64,000 bases of DNA from Aradus depressus (taxonomy: Eukaryota > Arthropoda > Insecta > Hemiptera > Aradidae). How positions within the stretch are numbered: position 1 is the first letter of the stretch; the number at the start of each line of letters is the position of its first letter. Positions 61,919 to 64,000 of this stretch are shown one piece after another. Position numbers and translations under genes: made by a program. Below the pieces are notes generated by a model. It saw only the letters and a list, made by a program, of their open reading frames with translations. It searched no databases and was not told the origin of the DNA. The stretch spans positions 4,278,001-4,342,000 of the forward strand of contig OY759214.1 in assembly GCA_963662175.1 (NCBI GenBank), in the 5' to 3' direction.

Positions 61919-64000
61919 ATTAGAACTAATCTTAATTCTCTTATTTTACCAAGGCACTGCTTGTCCTTTTTGCCCTGACGCCACTCAGCTTGTGCATTTT
62001 AGGTTTGTTGTAACCAACATTAATATCCGAATTAGAACTAATACTAATCCTCTTATATTACCAAGGCACTGCTTGTCCTGTTTGTCCTGACGCCACTCAG
62101 CATGTGCATGTTAGGTTTATTGTAACCAACATTAATATCCTAATTAGAACTAATACTACTTCTGCTATTTTACCAACGCACTGCTTGTCCTGTTTGCCCT
62201 GACGCCACTCTGCTTGTTCATGTTAGGTTTATTGTAACCAACATTAATATCCTAATTAGAATTAATACCAATTCTGATATATTACCAAGGCACTGCTTGT
62301 CCTGTTTGCCCTGACGCCACTGAGCATGTGCTTGTTAGGTTTATTGTAACCAACATTAATATCCTAATTAGAACTAATACTACTTCTGCTATTTTACCAA
62401 CGCACTGCTTGTCCTGTTTGCCCTGACGCCACTCTGCTTGTTCATGTTAGGTTTATTGTAACCAACATTAATATCCTAATTAGAATTAATACTAATTCTC
62501 ATATATTACCAAGGCACTGCTTGTCCTGTTTGCCCTGACGCCACTGAGCATGTGCTTGTTAGGTTTATTGTAACCAACATTAATATCGTAATTAGAACTA
62601 TTACTAATTCTCATATATTACCAAGGCACTGTTTGTCCTGTTTGCCCTGACGCCACTGAGCATGTGCTTGTTAGGTTTATTGTAACCAACATTTATATCC
62701 TAATTAGAACTATTACTAATTCTCATATATTACCAAGGCACTGCTTGTTCTGTTTGGCCTTACGCCACTGAGCATGTGCTTGTTAGGTTTATTGTAACCA
62801 ACATTAATATCCTAATTAGAAATATTACTAATTCTCATATATTACCAAGGCACTGCTTGTCCTGTTTGCCCTGACGCCACTGAGCATGTGCTTGTTAGGT
62901 TCATTGTAACCAACATTAATATCCTAATTAGAGCTTATACTAATTCTGATATATTACCAAGGAACTGCTTGTCCTGTTTGCCCCGACACCACTGAGCATG
63001 TGCATGTTAGGTTTATTGTATCCATCATTAATATCCTAATTAGAACTAATACTAATTCTCATATATTACCAAGGCACTGCTTGTCCTGTGTCCCTGACGC
63101 CACTGAGCATGTGCTTGTTAGGTTTATTGTAACCAACAATAATATCCTAATTAGAACTAATACTAATCCTCTTATATTATCAAGGCACTGCTTGTCCTGT
63201 TTGCCCTGACGCCACTCAGCTTGTGCATTTTAGGTTTGTTGTAACCAACATTAATATCCGAATTAGAACTAATACTAATCCTCTCATATTACCAAGGCAC
63301 TTCTTGTCCTGTTTGCCCCGACGCCACTCAGCATGTGCATGTTAGGTTTATTGTAACCAACATTAATATCCTAATTAGAACTAATACTAATCCTCTTATA
63401 TTACCAAGGCACTGCTTGTCCTGTTTGCCCCGACACCACTGAGCATGTGCATGTTAGGTTTATTGTAACCAACATTTATATCCTAATTAGAACTAATACC
63501 AATCCTCTTATATTACCAAGGCACTGCTTGTCCTGTTTGCCCTGACGCCACTCAGCTTGTGCATTTTAGGTTTGTTGTAACCAACATTAATATCCTAATT
63601 AGAACTAATACTAATCCTCTCATATTACCAAGGCACTTCTTGTCCTGTTTGCCCCGACACCACTGAGCATGTGCTTGTTAGGTTTATTGTAACCAACATT
63701 AATATCCTAACTAGAACTAATACTAATCCTCTTATATTACCAAGGCACTGCTTGTCCTGTTTGCCTGACGCCACTAGCATGTGCATGTTAGGTTTATTGT
63801 AACCAACATTAATATCCTAATTAGAATTAATACTAATTCTCATATATTACCAAGGCACTGCTTGTCCTGTTTGCCCTGACGCCACTGAGCATGTGCTTGT
63901 TAGGTTTATTGTAACCAACATTAATATCGTAATTAGAACTATTACTAATTCTCATATATTACCAAGGCACTGCTTGTCCTGTTTGCCCTGACGCCACTGA
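61919..64000. repeat. 33-monomer (3,693-bp period) duplication, copy 2, cut by window end
   Basis: Second copy of 58,226-60,307. The match is still continuing at the last base of the window, so the true unit is longer and further tandem units may follow outside. Confidence 0.9.

Larger units (their letters stand above)
48695..64000. repeat. 112-bp satellite array, right block
   Basis: About 137 monomers, same orientation and same variant vocabulary as the middle block (GAATTAATACTAATTC, ATCGTAATTAG, GAAATATTACT, GAGCTTATAC, CTTAATTCTC and others). The 110-bp monomer TTTGCCTGACGCCACTAGC recurs at about 50,670, 53,015, 55,480, 57,720, 60,065 and 63,755. It contains the two duplications listed separately and ends inside a monomer at the window edge. 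No gene or other element seen. Confidence 0.98.

Noticed and set aside
5451..63209. Short open frames of 69-70 codons inside the satellite (for example 5,451, 11,946, 12,503, 51,363, 59,307, 63,000)
   Set aside because: They are translations of the repeat itself. The 112-bp monomer is not a multiple of three, so frames end after about two monomers, and identical copies simply reflect the duplications.
1..64000. TTAGG string in most monomers, as in insect telomere repeats
   Set aside because: Only one copy per monomer and no tandem TTAGG run; it is best explained as chance.
1..64000. Branch-point-like CTAAT, pyrimidine stretch and CCAAGG in each monomer, resembling a 3' splice site
   Set aside because: No exon or donor context exists, and such a short pattern is expected by chance in AT-rich DNA.
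1..64000. tRNA, rRNA or other structured RNA genes
   Set aside because: None recognised. The tRNA-like strings at 15,872 and 22,175 are primer binding sites of the retroelements.

Overview
The window is almost entirely a eukaryotic satellite array. A head-to-tail tandem repeat with a 112-bp monomer (about 38% GC) fills 1-13,311, 22,346-42,384 and 48,695-64,000, about 48.7 kb or roughly 430 copies, and it runs off both ends of the window. Every copy I checked has the same orientation. No host protein gene, tRNA, rRNA or other RNA gene was seen. The only coding DNA belongs to three LTR retrotransposons from three superfamilies. A BEL/Pao element (a group found in animals), a Copia element with a PBS matching an internal part of initiator tRNA-Met, and a CsRn1-like Ty3/gypsy element with a tRNA-Trp-type PBS together point to a metazoan, probably an insect or other arthropod. 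The species cannot be read from the sequence. Dense satellite with higher-order repeats and nested retroelements is typical of pericentromeric or centromeric heterochromatin (inference).

Layout. (1) 1-13,311: satellite. Positions 1-~4,935 recur at 5,819-~10,752, and a 15-monomer duplication is nested inside each copy. (2) 13,312-22,345: a minus-strand Copia element (156-bp LTRs, 4 mismatches) with three frameshifts in its 3' half. Its integrase is split by (3) 15,667-20,332: a plus-strand Ty3/gypsy element with identical 203-bp LTRs and open gag and pol frames. (4) 22,346-42,384: satellite containing a 5,596-bp tandem duplication (23,671-34,866), which itself holds a tandem 1,008-bp nine-monomer unit, followed by 10-monomer and dimer duplications. 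(5) 42,385-48,694: a minus-strand BEL/Pao element (454-bp LTRs, one mismatch) with a truncated integrase and two frame breaks. (6) 48,695-64,000: satellite with a 2,462-bp tandem duplication and a 3,693-bp repeat that continues past the right edge.

The main biological observation is that the Copia and BEL elements, from unrelated superfamilies, entered the array at exactly the same nucleotide of the 112-bp monomer, in the same orientation, each making the same 5-bp target duplication, GTAAC. LTR divergence gives the order Copia (oldest), then BEL, then gypsy (youngest), which agrees with the nesting. Homology extents and mismatch counts were read by eye and are approximate unless stated otherwise.
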